Notes under the pieces: model-generated
The model's input: only the letters and a program-made list of their open reading frames with translations
Databases searched by the model: none
Told to the model about the DNA's origin: nothing
From: Shewanella atlantica
GTDB taxonomy: Bacteria; Pseudomonadota; Gammaproteobacteria; Enterobacterales; Shewanellaceae
NCBI RefSeq assembly: GCF_003966265.1
Contig: NZ_RXNV01000013.1
Span: 39,933 to 103,932, forward strand
Direction of reading: 5' to 3'
Length of the DNA stretch: 64,000 nt
Position numbers and translations under genes: made by a program
Shown: piece after piece, positions 35,531 through 44,472 of the stretch
Numbering within the stretch: position 1 is the stretch's first letter
Layout: each line of letters opens with the position of its first letter

Positions 35531-35998
35531 ATGGTTGATGATATAAAAATTCTTAAGGAGCTTTCTCTCGCCGAGCAATTGAGGCGGGTAGCCCGTTTAT
35601 GGCGAAACGTAGCCGATAAAGAGTTGGCGCCGTTAGGTCTTACCCATCCGCGCTGGACGGCACTGTGGAAGTTGCAGAACCTCAATGACAATGTGAGTCA
35701 AAAGGTGCTGGCAAATGCCCTGGAAATTGAACTGGCATCCTTAATGCGCACATTGAGTCAACTAGAGGATCAAAACCTCATCGTGCGTTACTGCAGTGAA
35801 ACAGATAAGCGTGTGCGAATTGTAAGCCTGACTGATGAAGGTAAGAGCATGATCACAAAGGTGGAAGCGCGTATTTTACAGATCCGTAAAAACCTTATGG
35901 CGGGGGTCAGCGAAGAGGAGCTGAACCAATTTAAGCGTACCATCGAGCTTATTGCTCACAATGCGTTAGCGCAACTAAACGAAAGTGAACAAGACTAA
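35531..35998 (+). CDS. MarR/SlyA-family regulator
   Basis: This 155-residue winged-helix repressor has ELAPLGLTHPRWTALWKL, the recognition region VLANALEIELASLMRTLSQL and the wing RYCSETDKRVRIVSLTDEG, a close match to SlyA-type proteins. It starts 11 bp after the large palindrome and is followed by an efflux pair on the same strand, so autoregulation together with the pump is the natural reading. The ligand is probably an aromatic or lipophilic compound, by family only. Confidence 0.93.
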   Translation: MVDDIKILKELSLAEQLRRVARLWRNVADKELAPLGLTHPRWTALWKLQNLNDNVSQKVLANALEIELASLMRTLSQLEDQNLIVRYCSETDKRVRIVSLTDEGKSMITKVEARILQIRKNLMAGVSEEELNQFKRTIELIAHNALAQLNESEQD

Positions 35999-36034
35999 AT
36001 ACTATTGAATATCACCATCAAGGGGAGGAATTAG

Positions 36035-37093
36035 ATGACACCAGATCAAAAATTTGCACGTTGGATCAAGTTATCAATGTTAGTTTTTGTAATGATTTTT
36101 TCATATTTTATTTTAGCCGATTTTAATATGCCACTGACCCAGCAGGCGATGGCAACCAGAGATGTGACTAAGGTGGCACCTCGGGTAAATGGGCATATTA
36201 TCGATATCAACGTTAAAAACAATCAAGTGGTACGCAAAGGGGATATTCTGTTTTATATCGATCCAACTCCCTACCAGCTCAACGTAGAGAAGGCGTCGCT
36301 TAATCTTGAACAGACACGAAAGTCCAATGCCGAGTTGGACGCATCTCTTGCGGCAGCGGCAGCAGAGGTCAAAGCCAGCAGCATAATAGCGTTGCAGAAG
36401 CAAGCAGACGCTAAACGGGTTAATTCTCTTTTCGATCGTAATGGCGTCTCACAACAGCAAAAAGACAGCCTGGAAAGTGATGCGACGGCTGCGAAAGCTA
36501 ATCTATTGGCAAGCAAGGCCCGATTAAAAGAGTTAACCGTACGCCGCGGTGAAGTTAATGAAAACAACGTTAATCTACGTGTCGCGGTCAATCAGCTAAA
36601 ACAAGCTGAGCTAAATCTTTCTTACACTCAGGTCAGAGCCGAGCAAGATGGTACAGTTACGAATCTTCAGCTTCAGGCTGGCGCCTACGCCAGCGCAGGG
36701 CAACCTCTGCTCGCTTTGGTCTCATCAAAGATAGATATCATCGCAGACTTTCGTGAGAAGAGTTCACGTAAGGCGGTCAATGGTAGCCGTGCTCTGGTTG
36801 CCTTTGACGGAGAGCCAGGCCAATTATATCCTGCGGTGATCTCCAGTAAAGATGCGGGAGTGAGTGTCGGTCAGTTTGATGCTAATGGTCAGTTAGCGAC
36901 GCCGACAGAATCCAATCGGTGGGTCCGTGATGCCCAGCGTATGCGTCTTCACCTGAACTTAGACGTGCCCTATCCGGACATGTTGCCATCGGGGGCGCAG
37001 GCCACGGTTCAGCTGCTGCCTGATAATGCCGTCTTTTGTCTGCTGGCAAGGGTACAAATTCGCCTGCTGAGTTACCTGCACTATATCTACTAG
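36035..37093 (+). CDS. HlyD/EmrA-type membrane fusion protein
   Basis: This 352-residue periplasmic adaptor has one N-terminal transmembrane helix (about 10-30), the lipoyl half-motifs VAPRVNGHIIDINVKNNQVVRKGD and YTQVRAEQDGTVTNLQLQAG, and a central coiled-coil hairpin (about 85-190, rich in Ala/Gln/Lys). GGGGAGGA lies ahead of the ATG. It is encoded between the MarR regulator and the DUF2955 membrane protein, forming an efflux operon. Confidence 0.93.
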   Translation: MTPDQKFARWIKLSMLVFVMIFSYFILADFNMPLTQQAMATRDVTKVAPRVNGHIIDINVKNNQVVRKGDILFYIDPTPYQLNVEKASLNLEQTRKSNAELDASLAAAAAEVKASSIIALQKQADAKRVNSLFDRNGVSQQQKDSLESDATAAKANLLASKARLKELTVRRGEVNENNVNLRVAVNQLKQAELNLSYTQVRAEQDGTVTNLQLQAGAYASAGQPLLALVSSKIDIIADFREKSSRKAVNGSRALVAFDGEPGQLYPAVISSKDAGVSVGQFDANGQLATPTESNRWVRDAQRMRLHLNLDVPYPDMLPSGAQATVQLLPDNAVFCLLARVQIRLLSYLHYIY

Positions 37094-37103
37094 GAGAGCG
37101 GCT

Positions 37104-38156
37104 ATGAAATTATGGCATCACCCGCTATCTGACAATGACATTCGACAATGCCTTCGTATTGCGACGGGAGCGAGTATCGGCTTTTTCCTGTGCAAATTCT
37201 TTAACTGGAGTTATGGCGTTTTCTTTACGGTAACGCCTATATTACTCCTGGGCATGATACCTAAAATGACCGGCCATGCCGCCCGGCAGTGTCTGGCTTC
37301 GGCGGTTATATGTGGGCTGGAGGTAGGGATCATCGGCGGCTTGTTTGGTGGTCACCAAGTGCAGATGTCAATCATCGTTTTCTTGCTGTTTTTATATAAA
37401 TTTGCCTGTATGTCCAAAGGGAGTTTGTTTCTATTTGGTGCCAATGGTGCGCTGAGTTTAAGTATCATGCTGAATTTTGCCAGTTATCCGGGCACGGATC
37501 TTAACGATCTTATTTTCACTAATCTCGGTGCCAGTATCTTGAGTGTGATGATCGCCTTCGTAATGACTGTGCTGATCCCGGATACTGAAACTGAGGCTAA
37601 AGCCATCGTTCACGAAGCGCCTAAACCTCAGCCGCAAGCTAAAAAAAATAATCAGACCCGCCATGAAATGTTGATGGGAGCGACAATTGCGACCCTGTCG
37701 TTTCTGATGTTTCAGGTATTTAACTTAAGTGACTCTTTGTCGGCACAAGCCACTAGTGTACTTCTGCTGTTTCCTATGCATTGGAACGGGACGTTGGGGT
37801 ATGCAAGAAAACGCGCCATGGGAACCGTCTTAGGTGTTGCGGTAGGGTTAATTACACAGTTTTTACTGTACAACTGGTCGGGAGAGTTAGTGTTAGTTTT
37901 GCCTCTTTTGTGGATAGGCTTAATGTTGTTTAGCTATACACACGCGAAAGAGGGGGGCGGCTCCAGTGTCGGCTTCGGTGCGCTCACCACATTGGGGATC
38001 TTGTTTGGACAAAACCTGGCACCGGATAACGATCTATTTTTTAGCGGGTTATATCGGGTCAGCAGTATTCTTGTTGCTATCGTCGTGACCCTGTTGGCCT
38101 GTTATCTCGTTCATCGCTTGCTTAATAGCTTCGAAGCCACGCGGTATGGGCAATAG
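37104..38156 (+). CDS. DUF2955 (FUSC-like) inner-membrane transporter
   Basis: This 350-residue protein has two blocks of hydrophobic helices (about 15-155 and 185-340) separated by a hydrophilic Pro/Gln/Lys-rich linker near 165-185. The family resembles the FUSC/AaeB aromatic acid exporters, and its constant pairing with HlyD-type adaptors supports efflux. LFNWSYGVFFTVTPILLLG-type sequence in the first block is characteristic. The substrate is unknown. It is 10 bp after the adaptor gene. Confidence 0.9.
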   Translation: MKLWHHPLSDNDIRQCLRIATGASIGFFLCKFFNWSYGVFFTVTPILLLGMIPKMTGHAARQCLASAVICGLEVGIIGGLFGGHQVQMSIIVFLLFLYKFACMSKGSLFLFGANGALSLSIMLNFASYPGTDLNDLIFTNLGASILSVMIAFVMTVLIPDTETEAKAIVHEAPKPQPQAKKNNQTRHEMLMGATIATLSFLMFQVFNLSDSLSAQATSVLLLFPMHWNGTLGYARKRAMGTVLGVAVGLITQFLLYNWSGELVLVLPLLWIGLMLFSYTHAKEGGGSSVGFGALTTLGILFGQNLAPDNDLFFSGLYRVSSILVAIVVTLLACYLVHRLLNSFEATRYGQ

Positions 38157-38310
38157 AAAACAGGGGATGACGACTTGCCTGATGTAGGGGCAATCGTCCC
38201 ATCACTATGTGTGTGCGCTGGATGTTTTGCTGGCGATCTGATTAAATGCCTTGGGCTCATGTTTCGAGAGAATGCTCTCGAGCTGTTCGTTATGAGTTCA
38301 TGTTCCCATA

Positions 38311-38901
38311 ATGGAAAAGCACAATTTGGAGTTCGACCTGTTTCATACTAAAACTCTCACATCATTGCACACAGTGAGTTCGCGCCCGGTGAATTCAAGA
38401 GTGAAAGTGCATTCTAAGTTAACACTGGCTATCTTGCTGGTGGTCTTGATGTGTCAGGTTTTTGCGACGAGTTCCGCTTTTTCGGTTCAATATCCCGGTG
38501 GTGAGCACCCTATGGGCTTTGATGTGAACCATCATCACTTTCATGGTGTTGGTCATGGCGTGAGTGAAAGCAGAGATTCTGCCGGGGAGCATCGGGACCC
38601 CGGTCATGAACATGGCGCGTTCAATGCCACCGAACCTGTGGACACCACTATACATTTTCAAGCCAGCCAAACTTCACAAGACTATGCATTACAATCAAAT
38701 GATGCAGAGCTTAATTCATCATTGGTCTCTGAGGCATTAGAGACGGAACATGAACACGCGAACCATTCCCACACACCATCACATCCGCCGGTAGACGCCA
38801 TTTTTATGTCGGGTTTTTTCCAGTCTGAAACGCTTATCGACGACGATATCTCATACCTTAACTTACGTTACGCACCGCCCATCCCCCCTCCGCACGCTTA
38901 G
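38311..38901 (+). CDS. His-rich exported protein of unknown function
   Basis: This protein of up to 196 residues has a signal-anchor or signal peptide (LTLAILLVVLMCQVFATSSAFS) that starts around residue 36; a GTG at 38401 would give a conventional 166-residue precursor, so the ATG at 38311 is uncertain. The mature part has His clusters (VNHHHFHGVGHG, HRDPGHEHG, EHEHANHSHTPSH) and a PPIPPPHA end. This is a typical metal-buffering composition. It is followed by a HupE/UreJ-like membrane protein gene, suggesting a shared metal-related function, by inference. Confidence 0.65.
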   Translation: MEKHNLEFDLFHTKTLTSLHTVSSRPVNSRVKVHSKLTLAILLVVLMCQVFATSSAFSVQYPGGEHPMGFDVNHHHFHGVGHGVSESRDSAGEHRDPGHEHGAFNATEPVDTTIHFQASQTSQDYALQSNDAELNSSLVSEALETEHEHANHSHTPSHPPVDAIFMSGFFQSETLIDDDISYLNLRYAPPIPPPHA

Positions 38902-39040
38902 CATCTACTCTCTTTTGCGAGCTTTCTCCTCCTTACCTAACTGTCTCTTTATCGTGGACTTTATTTGTATTGAGAGGTGCTCGCCATAGCAAACTATATG
39001 GACATGTTTAAGGCCACTTTATGGCTGACAGCTGTCCTGC

Positions 39041-39074
39041 ATTTTACGGATTAATCCTCTATTTTATGGATTAA
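39041..39074. repeat. Two 14-bp direct repeats upstream of the HupE-like gene
   Basis: ATTTTACGGATTAA and ATTTTATGGATTAA repeat with a 20-bp period, 25 bp before the start at 39099. The two-helical-turn spacing suggests a protein-binding site or a local duplication. Confidence 0.55.
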
Positions 39075-39098
39075 AACCGACGTTTTGGAGTATGTGTA

Positions 39099-39806
39099 AT
39101 GAGCCAGTCTTTGGCCCACACCATGAAACTTGTAGTGAGTTTATTGGTGGTTTTATTAGGAGTATTCGCTTCGTTTTCCCTGTCGGCCCATGGGGTCGAT
39201 GAGGATACCAAGCAGTTTTTAATCCTGAATGAAGGGGTATCGATTCTGCCCTTTATCTATATCGGCGCCAAGCATATGGTGACCGGATATGACCATCTGT
39301 TGTTTCTTGTTGGAGTGATTTTCTTTCTGTTCAGAAGTAAAGATGTATTGCTGTATGTAAGTCTGTTTACCTTAGGCCACAGTATCACCCTGCTATTTGG
39401 TGTACTCAGTGATATCCAGATCAATGCCTACCTTATCGATGCCATCATCGGCTTCTCTATTGTCTATAAAGGGTTCGATAACTTAGGTGGTTTCAAGCGA
39501 ATATTTGGCTTTCAGCCCAATACTAAGCTGGCCGTGATGATCTTTGGACTCTTCCATGGTTTTGGCTTAGCCACCAAAATTCAGGAGTTTAATCTGCCCC
39601 AAGAGGGGTTGGTACCCAATATTCTTGCGTTTAATGTCGGCGTGGAGATAGGTCAATTCCTGGCCTTAGGTGTGGTACTTATTCTGATGAGTTTCTGGCG
39701 TCGTCACAGGAGTTATCTTCAGTTTTCTACCGCGGCAAACACCCTGTTAATGAGCGCAGGCATGATGCTGGTGGGCTTTCAGTTAACGGGCTACTTTACC
39801 GGTTAA
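39099..39806 (+). CDS. HupE/UreJ-family membrane protein
   Basis: This 235-residue protein has a signal peptide ending near SLSAHG and about six transmembrane helices. The family marks are GAKHMVTGYDHLLFLVGVIFF, FTLGHSITLLFG, and FGLFHGFGLATKIQEF, each carrying a His or Asp within the membrane. HupE and UreJ proteins are nickel/cobalt permeases or suspected ones; this subgroup (HupE/UreJ_2) is less well defined. It is in a cluster with a His-rich protein and a membrane-anchor protein. Confidence 0.88.
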   Translation: MSQSLAHTMKLVVSLLVVLLGVFASFSLSAHGVDEDTKQFLILNEGVSILPFIYIGAKHMVTGYDHLLFLVGVIFFLFRSKDVLLYVSLFTLGHSITLLFGVLSDIQINAYLIDAIIGFSIVYKGFDNLGGFKRIFGFQPNTKLAVMIFGLFHGFGLATKIQEFNLPQEGLVPNILAFNVGVEIGQFLALGVVLILMSFWRRHRSYLQFSTAANTLLMSAGMMLVGFQLTGYFTG

Positions 39807-39918
39807 CACTCTGATTAGAAACACCTAATAAAGCTACTAAATTAAGCCTCTAAGTCAGACTACTGGCCAGGGGCTGACAGAATGAAAACGAGCTCATCTG
39901 TGGGCCGAAGGAATTAAC

Positions 39919-40611
39919 ATGATAACGAGTAATAAGAATACAGAAGCAAATACAAACGGTGAGAGAGTCAACGGGATCCCGGTTCACTCGACGGCGACCT
40001 TAGTGAAGGCGAGTATTGGGGCAACGGTTATCGCAGCTGTGGTGTTCGTCACGGCGATTTTACCTGCCGAGTACAACATAGATCCGACCGGTATTGGTCA
40101 TATGTCTGGGTTAACCTCACTGGCCCAGGCCGCTCCCGCATCTGATGAAGCTACTAATACAGGCACTGACACTGGTCCTAAAACGAGTACCGGCACAGGA
40201 CAAAGTGAGGAGACGTTTATCGCGTTTGTGAAGGAAGAAACACTTGCAAATACGCCCTCAGTGGCTGAAATAGCACAGAAACGACAAACGCCGGGGGTGA
40301 GAAGCGACACTGTTAAGATTGATATACCGGCAGGCAAAGGGCTTGAGTATAAGTTGCTGATGGATGATTTTGTTCACTTAGAGTATGAGTGGAGTACGGG
40401 GGGCGAAGCGCTGTATTTCGATTTTCATGGTGAGCCGAAAGGGGATACCACAGGCTATTTCGAGAGTTTCTCTATTACTACCTCAGATAAGATGAAAGGT
40501 TCGCTCACCACTCCTTTCGCCGGTTCCCATGGCTGGTATTGGAAGAATAAAACGGACTCACCAATTACTGTGACTCTATCGACCAAAGGGGACTATAGGA
40601 TCAAAGGTTAA
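39919..40611 (+). CDS. Membrane-anchored periplasmic protein next to HupE/UreJ
   Basis: This 230-residue protein has a cytoplasmic N-terminus of about 28 residues, one transmembrane helix (about 30-48: LVKASIGATVIAAVVFVTAIL), a Thr/Gly/Ser-rich linker (about 80-100) and a beta-rich periplasmic domain containing LEYKLLMDDFVHLEYEWSTGG and FAGSHGWYWKNKT. It matches proteins annotated only as 'transmembrane anchor protein', which recur beside HupE/UreJ-family genes. A role with that transporter is inferred. Confidence 0.75.
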   Translation: MITSNKNTEANTNGERVNGIPVHSTATLVKASIGATVIAAVVFVTAILPAEYNIDPTGIGHMSGLTSLAQAAPASDEATNTGTDTGPKTSTGTGQSEETFIAFVKEETLANTPSVAEIAQKRQTPGVRSDTVKIDIPAGKGLEYKLLMDDFVHLEYEWSTGGEALYFDFHGEPKGDTTGYFESFSITTSDKMKGSLTTPFAGSHGWYWKNKTDSPITVTLSTKGDYRIKG

Positions 40612-40662
40612 GTAATTCAGAGTTGAGCAAGGGGGATGCACTCCTCAGGTCCAGCTTTGACA

Positions 40663-40706
40663 CTAATTCTCAAACCTAATTCTCAAACCTAATTCTTCAA
40701 CCTAAT
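40663..40706. repeat. 13-bp tandem repeat, three copies
   Basis: CTAATTCTCAAAC occurs twice, then CTAATTCTTCAAC and a partial CTAAT, immediately before the terminator stem. The period equals that of the repeat at 466-530 but the sequence is unrelated. Confidence 0.85.
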
Positions 40707-40733
40707 GCGCACCGGCATCCGGTGCGCTTTTTT
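40707..40733 (+). terminator. Rho-independent terminator
   Basis: GCGCACCGG-CAT-CCGGTGCGC is a 9-bp GC-rich stem followed by six T. It ends the HupE cluster. Confidence 0.93.
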
Positions 40734-40827
40734 GCGCTATGAGGGCATTTTATATTTATAGATCGCCGTCCCTTTAGGGTATTATACCGATCGATTATTG
40801 CGACGCTATTTCTGACTATTGAGCTCT

Positions 40828-41130
40828 ATGACTATTGAAGTAACAAATTTACCCGATCCTCAAATGACCTGTTCAACTTGCCAGGCTTGTTGTTGCCGCC
40901 TCGAAGTGATGATTATCTCGGATACCGGTGTACCGCCTGAATACATAGTCTCGGATGAGTTCAATGGTGATGTTATGGCTCGTTTAGATGACGGACTGTG
41001 TATCGCGGCCGATCGTGACACCCTGTTATGTACAATTTACGAAAATCGCCCCTGGATCTGCAGAGAGTTTGAAATGGGCTCATACGAGTGCAGCATAGAA
41101 CGTAAAAACATCATCACCTTAGATAAATAA
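40828..41130 (+). CDS. YkgJ-family cysteine-cluster protein
   Basis: This 100-residue protein has the family's Cys pattern: CSTCQACCC near the N-terminus, then single Cys in LCIAAD and LLCTIYENRPWICREF and a last Cys near SYEC. The family is thought to bind zinc or an Fe-S centre; its activity is unknown. I prefer the ATG at 40828 to the TTG nine bases upstream. It stands alone and converges with hypA2. Confidence 0.88.
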   Translation: MTIEVTNLPDPQMTCSTCQACCCRLEVMIISDTGVPPEYIVSDEFNGDVMARLDDGLCIAADRDTLLCTIYENRPWICREFEMGSYECSIERKNIITLDK

Positions 41131-41223
41131 TGTCTTTCTTGTTTGTCGCTTTTCTTTCAGCTCGATATTTATTGCGTCATTGAATCAGGGGCAGAGCATA
41201 AATCGCTTTGCCCAAATCAGACA

Positions 41224-41565
41224 TTACTGAGCGATGATCTCTTTGATGATAAATTCTTTACCGCTGAGTAATCCCCAGTCATCACCTTCACAGTGTGGGC
41301 ATTGCGATCGATTTTCTATGATATTGAATACCTGGTGACAAGCCTTACACATAGCATTGGCGGGTAAGATCTCTATCTCTAGCTTGGTCTGCTCGAGCAT
41401 AGTGCCATCGACCGCCGCCGGATAACAGGCTTGGATATAGCTGGGGATCATAGATGACAGTTGGCCAATTTGCAGCACTATGGTATCTACACTCTGCAGT
41501 TGATTACTCTCTGCCACTTGAATGACTTTGTTAACGACTCCGATGACTACACCTAGTTCGTGCAT
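41224..41565 (-). CDS. Second HypA-family nickel chaperone
   Basis: This 113-residue protein has the obligatory Met-His-Glu start (MHELGVVIGV) and two zinc-site Cys pairs (CKAC, CPHC). It is clearly divergent from HypA at 7164 (for example LQIGQLSSMIPSYIQACYPAA versus VKIGVMSGVEPELLKTAF). It lies 109 bp downstream of the Fe-S/FAD oxidoreductase and forms a unit hypB2-oxidoreductase-hypA2. The Ni enzyme it serves is not in this window unless it also supports HyaB. Confidence 0.93.
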   Translation of the reverse strand: MHELGVVIGVVNKVIQVAESNQLQSVDTIVLQIGQLSSMIPSYIQACYPAAVDGTMLEQTKLEIEILPANAMCKACHQVFNIIENRSQCPHCEGDDWGLLSGKEFIIKEIIAQ

Positions 41566-41601
41566 ATCAACTTCCTTTATCTAGGAGGGTTATTCGACTG
41601 T

Positions 41602-41635
41602 AATAGCCGGGGGATAGTCACTTCCCTCGGCTATT
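41602..41635. terminator. Hairpin between the oxidoreductase and hypA2
   Basis: AATAGCCGGGGGA pairs with TCCCTCGGCTATT (one G-T wobble) around an 8-nt loop. No strong U run follows on the minus strand, so it may attenuate rather than end transcription. Confidence 0.55.
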
Positions 41636-41674
41636 ATTCTTATACTGATTGCTATTAAAGGCTCAATGTTAGCC

Positions 41675-44362
41675 TTAGTCAGTCATCATGGCTTTAATGC
41701 GCTTGATGGGCGCATTGACAGCAATTCTGACCTTACGTTTCAGTGCGTGCTTGATAATGACCTTTTTCACCGTTCGAAGATCGGCGCCATCGGCATCATA
41801 GGCTCTGACCAGAGAGATAGCCCCGAACTGACACTTAGTCGTGCAGGCACCACAGCCGATACACATAAATTCATCGGCAACGGCAACGCCGCATCCCAGG
41901 CAACGTTCGGTTTCCTGCTGAACCTGCTCCTGCGTAAAGGTGCCGCGCAGATCTCTGAAGGTTTGCTTAGACTCCTTACCATCAACATGAGCGAGTGCCT
42001 GTCTCGGTGCGTTATCGAAGCCATCGAGGCTGAGCTTATCTTTATCGAAAGAACGATAATCCCGCTTAATACGACCCAGTACCAGACTCTGACCGTGTTG
42101 CACATAGCGATGGATTGAGATAGCACCTTCCTTGCCCTGAGCGATGGCATCGATAGCAAATCTTGGGCCGGTTAACACATCCCCACCGACAAAAATGTCC
42201 GCTTCATGGGTCTGGAAAGTATCAGGATCGGCCTGAACCGTCAGGTTGGGATTAAGCTCCAGAGCACTCCCCGATAGCAAGTTGCCCCAGTCCATTGCCT
42301 GACCGACCGAGATAAGCACATGATCGGCCTCGACGATGGTCGTGGTTTTGTCATCGAAGCGGGGAGCAAATTTACCTTGCTCATCGAACACTGACAGACA
42401 CTTGGTGAATGCGACGCCGGTAACTTTTCCATCATGAGTGATGATACGTGTGGGCCCCCAGGCGTTGTTGATGGAAATATCTTCACTTAGCGCCTCTTCA
42501 ACCTCTTCGATATGGGCCGGCATCTGATCCAAGCTTTCGAGGGTAAATAGATCTACTGTGCTGGCACCGACACGAGTGGCCGTTCTGGCAACATCGATGG
42601 CGACATTACCACCACCAATAACAATCACCTTGCCATCCAGTTTATCTGTTTCGCCCAGATTTACCTGACGAAGAAAATCGACCCCGGTCATAACGCCTTC
42701 GGCATCTTCACCCATAAGACCCAAGCGTCTGCCGGCCTGTGCACCGATCGCCAGGTAAAATGCTTGGTATTCCTGGTCTCTTAACTCGCTCAGACTGATA
42801 TCTTTGCCTACTTCGACCCCGCATCTGAAGGTAACGCCCAGCGCTCTTAATACCTCTATCTCGGCATTGATGACCTCTTTTTCGAGTCGATAAGAGGGGA
42901 TCCCCAGGGTTAACATACCGCCGAGGGCGGTTTGCTTTTCAAATACGGTAACCCGGTATCCCTCAATCGCCAGAAAGTAGGCGCAGGAAAGGCCGGCCGG
43001 GCCACTGCCGAGAATTGCAACTTTCTTGTCATGGTGATGCTTAATCTCGGGGATAAAACGGGTTTGGGCGTCGAGATCTTGTTGGGCAATAAACTTCTTT
43101 ATCTCATCGATAGCAACCGGATTATCAATATCTCCCCGGGTACAATCTGACTCACACTTCTTAGGACAGATGCGGCCACACACGGCCGGGAAGGGGTTTT
43201 CTCGCTTAATCAACTCGAGGGCTTCGCGGTATTTTCCTTGAGCTGCCAACTTGATATAGCCCTGAATACCGATATGGGCAGGGCATTCGGCCTTACAAGG
43301 GCTGGTGCCACCATCGAGTACGACTTGTTTGTTGGTTCGGTAATCGGGGTTCCATTTATCCGGGCCCCAGTGAGTATCATGAGGCAACTCTCTCTTTGCC
43401 GTTTTGGCGGGGGATATCTCGCATAACTTTTGACCTAACTTCAAGGCATTGGTGGGGCAGACCTCGACACACTCACCACAAGCCACGCACTGCTCCGCAT
43501 CGATCTTTACGACATAGTTGGAGCGGACCATATCCGGGTTTTGCCACATGCCGGCAAGACGGAGGGCGAAACAGCCACAACCGCAGCAATTACAGATGGC
43601 ATGAGTCTCGCCCGAACCATCGAAGTTTGGCATGCTGTGCATTAAGCCGTTTTCCTCGGCTTTTCTGATAACCTCAAACGCTTCGTCTCGGGTGATTTTT
43701 CGGCCCCTACCGGTACGAATATAGTATTCGGCCGCGTGACCCATCTGGATACACATATCTTCTTTGAGGTGGCCACAGCCTTCGCCCATCGCCTCTCTGG
43801 ATGTGCGGCAGGCGCAATCGGATAGTGAGAACAGGCTGTTGTCATTCAGGTATTTGGATACCTCCTCATAGGAAGCACTGCGGGTCTCGCCATCGATGGC
43901 TGTTTGAATGGGGATCACCCGCATAGGGCCCGAGCCCACAGGAATATTACCCGCGGCGAGCGGGCCCTTTTTCTTACCAAAAGCATCGAAGGCGGCGCCG
44001 AGTTGCGGGTATTTCTGGATCAATTCTTTGTTGTTGACGATCATCTCCATATGACCTGGAACCCAGACATCTATCCAGTATTTATCGACGCCATCGATCT
44101 CGTTGACGAAGGCGGCGCCGACCATGGCGACCTGCCAAAGAAGTTTGGCGGTTTCCTCTTCCGGTTTTCCGCACTTAAGCGCGACCTCATTTGCACTCAT
44201 AGGCTCACGTAATGCTAAGCACAGTGCCACTTCGGCCATGGGCTCGGTAACAATAGGCTCCAGGATCTGGTATTCGGGATCGTCCGGCTTAACTTCATTC
44301 CTTGAACCTCGCTTGGTTCGGCTGATCTTATTGGCGAGGTCTAATACTTTTTCTTTAACCAT
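41675..44362 (-). CDS. Multi-cluster Fe-S/FAD oxidoreductase (GltD-like core)
   Basis: This enzyme of about 895 residues has three parts. Residues 1-265 are an unusual N-terminal region with helical and Cys-rich elements (SDCACRTSREAMGEGCGHLKE near 181-200, CNCCGCGC near 257-264). A ferredoxin-like site follows (CVACGECVEVCP, about 292-303). The core is a GltD/NADPH-type FAD-NAD(P) oxidoreductase: PCKAECPAHIGIQGYI, ICPKKCESDCTRG, FAD motif GSGPAGLSCA (452), NAD(P) motif VIGGGNVAIDVAR. A second Cys-rich ferredoxin-like site lies near the C-terminus (CLGCG, CIGCGACTTKCQFGA). I start at 44362 because GGAG lies 8 nt upstream; a longer frame would overlap hypB2. It probably couples NAD(P)H to a low-potential or disulfide partner; the reaction is unknown. 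Confidence 0.85.
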   Translation of the reverse strand: MVKEKVLDLANKISRTKRGSRNEVKPDDPEYQILEPIVTEPMAEVALCLALREPMSANEVALKCGKPEEETAKLLWQVAMVGAAFVNEIDGVDKYWIDVWVPGHMEMIVNNKELIQKYPQLGAAFDAFGKKKGPLAAGNIPVGSGPMRVIPIQTAIDGETRSASYEEVSKYLNDNSLFSLSDCACRTSREAMGEGCGHLKEDMCIQMGHAAEYYIRTGRGRKITRDEAFEVIRKAEENGLMHSMPNFDGSGETHAICNCCGCGCFALRLAGMWQNPDMVRSNYVVKIDAEQCVACGECVEVCPTNALKLGQKLCEISPAKTAKRELPHDTHWGPDKWNPDYRTNKQVVLDGGTSPCKAECPAHIGIQGYIKLAAQGKYREALELIKRENPFPAVCGRICPKKCESDCTRGDIDNPVAIDEIKKFIAQQDLDAQTRFIPEIKHHHDKKVAILGSGPAGLSCAYFLAIEGYRVTVFEKQTALGGMLTLGIPSYRLEKEVINAEIEVLRALGVTFRCGVEVGKDISLSELRDQEYQAFYLAIGAQAGRRLGLMGEDAEGVMTGVDFLRQVNLGETDKLDGKVIVIGGGNVAIDVARTATRVGASTVDLFTLESLDQMPAHIEEVEEALSEDISINNAWGPTRIITHDGKVTGVAFTKCLSVFDEQGKFAPRFDDKTTTIVEADHVLISVGQAMDWGNLLSGSALELNPNLTVQADPDTFQTHEADIFVGGDVLTGPRFAIDAIAQGKEGAISIHRYVQHGQSLVLGRIKRDYRSFDKDKLSLDGFDNAPRQALAHVDGKESKQTFRDLRGTFTQEQVQQETERCLGCGVAVADEFMCIGCGACTTKCQFGAISLVRAYDADGADLRTVKKVIIKHALKRKVRIAVNAPIKRIKAMMTD

Positions 44363-44472
44363 GGTCATGGCTCCAACAATAAATAGCGACTGACTTATGC
44401 TTGCTTCTATGGCGCTTGATATGAGTTGCGCTCGATATGAGCTGTGGGTGATATAGCAACAATCGCTCTCAG

